Part shown: positions 58,646-64,000 of the stretch, one piece after another
Layout of the letters: every line of letters starts with the position of its first letter
Numbering within the stretch: the first letter of the stretch is position 1
Assembly (NCBI GenBank): GCA_027559495.1
Contig: JAMXSV010000026.1
Coordinates: 62,001-126,000, forward strand
Source: Aurifilum marmelostoma
Lineage: Eukaryota; Ascomycota; Sordariomycetes; Diaporthales; Cryphonectriaceae
Direction of reading: 5' to 3'
DNA: 64,000 bases
The notes under the pieces: model-generated
Told to the model about the DNA's origin: nothing
Database searches by the model: none
Seen by the model: the letters and a program-made list of their open reading frames with translations, nothing else
Made by a program: the position numbers and the translations under genes

Positions 58646-61600
58646 CTGACACAGTCATAGAGGAAGTTGAATTTGAAGGTAGAGTCGCTGCGGTAAGCAA
58701 ATCATGAACTGAGCTGAGCTGGTCTCTCCTCTGTCAAGTCGATCTTAATGCCGTCACTTAAGGGGGAAGTTTATCCTTGAGAGTGCTCTACCTAGACTGT
58801 TGTTAGGTCTCTAGAGACGAGAGGGTGTAACATGCTAAAACGAATGCCGTTTATATTATGTATTTCCACAGACACAAATTAGCTATATTGTTTTACCTTA
58901 AGCATTAACGTTGCCACTGAGGAATACACCCACTTTCCGTGTTCCTAAATCCACTATTATAGGGAGCTGGGAAGGAAACCTTTTTTTTTTCTTTTGGCGA
59001 AAACCGCCGGCTGGAAGAGCTAAGCAATAAAACGAGCCTCGCTTGAAGAGAGGGAGCCCACGGATACTGCTGACGCCACCACTGCTCAGTACAGCGCATT
59101 CAGCGTGTTGCGCGAAGGGAACGCACAAGGGCCCAAGGTTGGACTACCCAGCACCAAAGTGAAATTTAGGGCGTTACTATTACTGTGATTGTCTGTACTT
59201 GTACCGGTACTTCTGCAGTGAAATAGACGCTCATCTGACCGACTGATCGTTGTGGGCCATGGTTTCAGTGCAGGATTCTGGGAATCCTTTCGTAATTCGC
59301 ACGACAGCAAGGTATCCGTCAGACCCCCCTTCCATCGGTTTGACTTTAGGATGCAAATGCATGTAGATATTCTCACTTCTGTGAGCGTACTGATTCTACT
59401 ATGTTGTATTGAATTCAGGGGTGGTTTGCATATAAAGGGAGAAAAAAGTTCGATGCATCATTAGCCTGCTACTTCTAACTTTGTTGCGTTGCCTTTGGGG
59501 CCGTTCGTATCACAAAGATAGGAAAAAAGTTCTATACATCAGTAGTAAGCATCCGATCCCCACTTCTCACTATTGCGTTTTAGCACAGCTCCCCTTCTTG
59601 TGCGAGTGGGGCTAGGCGCTAGATAAAGTAGACCACTGCCAAAAAGTAGATTTACATTTTGTAGGCTTATTTCTTAGTACCTATACATATTACATTACCG
59701 GAAGGTTTGAAGTAGGCCCGGGTACTCTATGTGAACTTGATATGTCAGATCCTGCTTATAAAGTGCTTAGCCAAGGTTGTTACTAAACACAATGGCTTCA
59801 ATACAGCTACAAATGTGAGTTTCAATTTTGTAGCAGGTCGGTGAGATGCTTAGACAAGATTGGCACCAACCCAGTGCAGTAGCTGTGAGCAAGGACTCAC
59901 GTGGGAAAGAAAGCGAAAGCTGAAACCTATAAACTAGTCTGCATAATAATCTCATAGTGCATACTCATGGGACAAGGAAGAGCTTAATATAATTAATTAT
60001 CAATTCTTCATGCTAGCAACTATCTCCTAGCTATACTGAATAAATCTATGTTTAATATATTCAAATTTCAGCACAAGCCTTGTATTAATCACATGTTCTA
60101 ATTGGTAGCTACAGTTCTCAAGGGGATATTATGCTAATGACTTTGGTACTCTCACAGCTCTGGGGACGTTTTCCACCTACGCAGAAGAATGCATTGCTGT
60201 GATTGGCTCCAAATTATAAACAATCAGCCTTCAATTCGCATTCAGGTAGCCAAACATCACTTGAAACTTATACCAATTATCGATCTTCATAGGAAACTTC
60301 TGGCTGGATCTAAGTGCGTGCCTGATATCGGGAAGCCTGCCCGAGCCAGTTGAGACCAATCACTATGTCTTGCAATAAGATCGTCCAATGACTAGCAGCG
60401 GTTTGGTGACTTGTAATCACATCCTCCGTCCCCGCCTCGTTCTGGTTTGTTAATCAAACAAAATCAACAGGGGAGAGATCCTCGGGGGAATCAAGAAGAC
60501 AATTACCTGTCTGTGCTCTGCCTTCAAGGTCAATGGTAGCATGACTCTGCTTCATGTTGGCTTCGGTCTCGGACAGCTCCGTTCCTATCACACCCTCAAG
60601 CTTAGCATATCTCTACTAGGGTATGTTAGACACTCCAACGTTTCAGCTTGGGTTGTACACCTGAACTGCCGAAAGTCCGTGGTTGCCTAGATGACTAGCC
60701 TAAAAGAATGCCCTATTTTCTCTATTTGCTCTCTGTGTTTCTACGTAAACAAGGTTTGAGAAGAGCAAATGCAGGTAATTAGAATGCTCTACGTGGATAG
60801 GCAACAGTAGCCGCTCAACGCGAATGATCGAAGCATTCCGGCCTTCAAATTGATTAAGATACGAGTAGGGAGCCAGCCTGTGAGCTCCATTTGCACCCAA
60901 AGCCAGATGTATGAAAGATTTCGGGACTGTGAACAGTCGTTAGCTAGGTAGCCGTAGCTGAGGGCAAGATCCAGCTCAGGCACGATTGTAGACACGCCGT
61001 AGACGGACGTTGGTTTTGGTAATTCAACTCCCATAGATCTGCGTCAACAATCTGTGTCAGTCAACATTCGAAACCCGGCTTCCAGCGATCTCGACTTTCT
61101 GGCTTGTCCGAGGACGTCCATGACGGCGGCTGCGGAGGGTCAAAATGCTGGAAGGTATGAACGGTCTGCTTCACCCAAGAGCAATGACTCTCATGTTTGA
61201 TATACTTGGAAGTGAACGTTCGATAGTGCTTAACACAGCGGCGGGGAATACACATGGGCATCTTATCAATGACGGGATGAGCCTCTAAGGTTGGTGAAGC
61301 TGGGCCGGGATTCTTTCCGTTGACCAAGATAGAGAGCTACATAATATTGTGTTCAGAAATCGCGTGACTCTAGAACGTCGGGAGGCTTTTTTGTGCGATT
61401 ATGACAGTCCATGGAGAGACACAAGACCAGTGCATCTATGCTCGGAGCTAGATACCTATATCTCAGGATTCATCCTTGGTTTGGCTTTGGCGTACGCCCC
61501 GGGCCGCGAGTTTTAGAGAATCAACCTCCTCTAGTAATCTCTATAATGCAATGCCTTCATTCAATAATAGCAGCCCGGATATATCGTCCTCTTTCAACCT

Positions 61601-64000
61601 TGAAAAGGCCTTTGACATTCGAGTCGGAGATGTCATGCCTCGCTGCGTAAGTGGTAGCGAGTACGCCCCAAAAGGCTCTCAGGAGCCTTACCTAGCGTTG
61701 CTCAATGGCAATGATAGAATAGCAGCAGTCAGGGGTTGAGCACAGTCGATAGTTTTTGTGTTCCATAATTCTTCTGGGAGCGTACACCAATGGAGCCCTC
61801 TCAGTTGCGCCGTCGGGGACATATTGGGCTCCTGAAGCACAATATCAGGTATGTAGCGCATCTTCTAATAAGGAATTACCCGATGGGCATAACAGAGAAT
61901 AGTCAAGGATCTGATTATAAAAACTTGGTAGACTTATGCTTTTACATGGACGTCCTATCTCGGTCCGACGGTATTGGCACCCACGTATTACTTTCTAAGA
62001 CCTTGAGTTTGCGAAACCGAACAATTGAACGCGCTCAGACCACCTAACATCTAATTCACAAACCTAGCTAATCGTATTGTGTGCGAGAGCCAATCACCAA
62101 AACCAGGTTCCTTCAACCTTGGCAGATCCGCGAGGGCCTGGCGACATAGCTATCAGTCCCTTTAAGGTGGCCGGCTCACTTGGATAGTCTTAGTATTCCG
62201 TCCCAGGAAGTCATGTTGGCTAACAATTATGTGATGGTCTCGGCCCACGTTCAAATCCTTATGTCTCTTCCCGGGGCCTTCAGCGACTACGCAACAACTA
62301 CATTCATATGGCAGCAGGAATTGCCGCGGATTTGATTTTTGGCATTGAGTATTGGCGGTGTTTGCTATAACTCGCCTCAGATGAGTGACATTATGCAAGG
62401 CCGTGCTGTACTGCTGGTTTTCGACCTAGTCATTTAAGCCTACACTCACGCAATCAAGGTATTTGTAAGTAATTGTTCGTTAGTGTTTAATTGCTTTATG
62501 GTTTATAAAGAAGGGGTTTGGACGTACAGTACTTTATGACTAATTGCTTTGATAATGATAGGTGTTAGGTGTTGGCTATATTGTTTCTGCGCCCAACTGT
62601 TGACAACTATGACTGGTGTGACTACTGAGAAACATATCGAAGGTGGTGCAGTCCTTTAGCTCCTTTTCGTCTCTACTAATAATCATCTCAGAGCTTGTCT
62701 AGTAGACGCCAGCCGTGGTAGCTATATTCTCGACCTAGTCTTACCCTACAGGTCTATAAAGGATGGTGATGCTACGTCTAATATGTAATTACTAGCAGCA
62801 TTTAACCTCGACACTTTAGCAAGCTAGCGCAGTAATTTTTTATTTATTTTTTAAGCATACTAAGACAGCATGCAGCTTGCTACATTATAGTTTTAGCCAT
62901 CTTTGGTGATCGGTTGGCAACCTAGATCAGACAATTCGATAATTCTCTAGGCGCTATCGATCCTTGAATACAAAGCACAGTCATGCTTATAATAGATTAC
63001 TTGTATCACCAAAGACCTTGCTAGGGTTTTAGACCTTTGTTTACATTGTATCACCTCTAACATATTTTGTTATAGGTATAATTATAAGTAAAGTAAAGGG
63101 TACTCATGTCCATTGTGCAGCCAACCAATTGTACCCGGTCGGTGTGCCCGGCAATACTACCGTGGTCTCAACTTGCGGGGAGTAATCACCTTGCGCCGTA
63201 CGTTGAAGCCGCCGCCGGCGTCTATGTCGATAACCCCCTTAGCTACGAGCCACTGTTACTACTGCTCCGTATTCGACACCGAAAAAGTACTGTAGGAATC
63301 ATTGGGCATGGAAATCAAACATCCGCGGCAAAAAGCAGAGCTTTTGGCGGTTTATGTCGTTTTCGATGTCTTGATCGCCTTTCCGCTATATTAGCTTGCC
63401 AGGACGCCGAAGAGGAAACAAGAAAAGTTGGCTTAGTGTGAAGGGTTACACGTGATTTTAGGCTTACATTGAGCGGATTCTTCTGCTGTACTTATGCTTG
63501 TCTTCTTCCCTCCATCGTTTCATTTTCAAAACAGATTCTTCAAATCGACGTACCGGTCTATTGCTATTACGACTATTAGCGCCCGGCTTTCCGAAGAGAG
63601 GCCGATATTACGCAGATACGTATGTATTTCCACGACTATTATTTATTCTAACCTGACGCACATGATATCATCTCCGGCGCTTATGACGCTGGAGCCCCCG
63701 ACTGTCTGCTGGGAGAAGTGGTAATCTTCCTGCAACAGTCAGTCTTTGCTTCCTTTAGCATGCTGACCGTACTTGATCGGGCTCAGCGTATTGATCTCAC
63801 TGCAATATGTTAAAAAAAAGAATACCTAGCTTTTATGAGCTGGAAATCGCTATCATTACTATACTTTATAGTTTTATCTTAGCACAATGAGTTGATAGCC
63901 TATTAGATGAAATACTACGCAAAGAGAAAGAGAAAACAATAATCCGTTTTGAAGCAGGCCTACTATATATTTCTCTATATTCTACTGCAATGACTTTCAA
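58646..64000. other. Long stretch without an identifiable gene
   Basis: Over 5 kb of ordinary composition. Open frames are all under about 111 codons and give no family match by eye. Minus-strand frames at 61327-61061, 61034-60789 and 60900-60700 lie in series and look somewhat protein-like (for example ALSYGYLANDCSQ), so a decayed gene may lie at about 60480-61330, but I cannot name it. The frames at 61411-62047 and 63106-63724 show nothing recognisable. Confidence 0.45.

Noticed and set aside
61061..61327. Possible laccase N-terminus (LVNGKNPGPASPTLEA)
   Set aside because: Resembles the multicopper oxidase opening for a few residues, but no copper-binding His motif follows.

Overview
The window is a piece of a filamentous ascomycete (Pezizomycotina) chromosome. 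The signs are spliceosomal introns of about 50-90 nt with GT...AG ends, fungal-only families (Zn2Cys6 regulator, Dal5-type MFS carriers, 2EXR protein, highly reducing PKS, PF07247 acyltransferase) and a large AT-rich retroelement block mutated by what looks like repeat-induced point mutation (RIP). No species can be named. The setting is accessory or heterochromatin-bordering: dead genes alternate with intact ones.

Left arm (1-11.5 kb): a broken Dal5-type MFS carrier (minus, 2341-3959), an intact cytosolic arylsulfatase (plus, 4411-5763), a Zn2Cys6/fungal_trans regulator with one apparent 1-nt frameshift (minus, 5881-7802), a long gene-free stretch, and an intact two-exon pyrroline-5-carboxylate reductase (plus, 10278-11251).

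AT-rich block (11489-33251): nested copies of Ty3/Gypsy chromoviruses. An outer minus-strand element has type-A LTRs at both ends. A second minus-strand element with a type-B LTR sits in its gag. A third, plus-strand, element sits inside the second. All are riddled with stops; RT motif YLDD reads YLNN or YLDN. At least two copies, probably all three, carry an extra ORF antisense to pol between the chromodomain and the 3' LTR. A type-B LTR remnant lies outside at about 34570-34814.

Middle (33.4-42.2 kb): a 2EXR-family pseudogene whose three stops all fit C-to-T change, an intact PF07247 acyltransferase, and a decayed highly reducing polyketide synthase (KS end, AT start, then CMeT, ER, KR, ACP). 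This is probably the remains of a secondary-metabolite cluster; the P450 pseudogene and carriers further right could have belonged to it.

Right arm (42.2-64 kb): a four-exon secreted protein of unknown function, an F-box protein, a P450 pseudogene, an intact seven-exon MFS carrier divergent from a secreted M20 peptidase, the truncated 5' part of an ABCC transporter gene, an unknown gene with one in-frame stop, a P450 N-terminal fragment, and about 5 kb with nothing I can identify. No tRNA, rRNA or CRISPR array was recognised.
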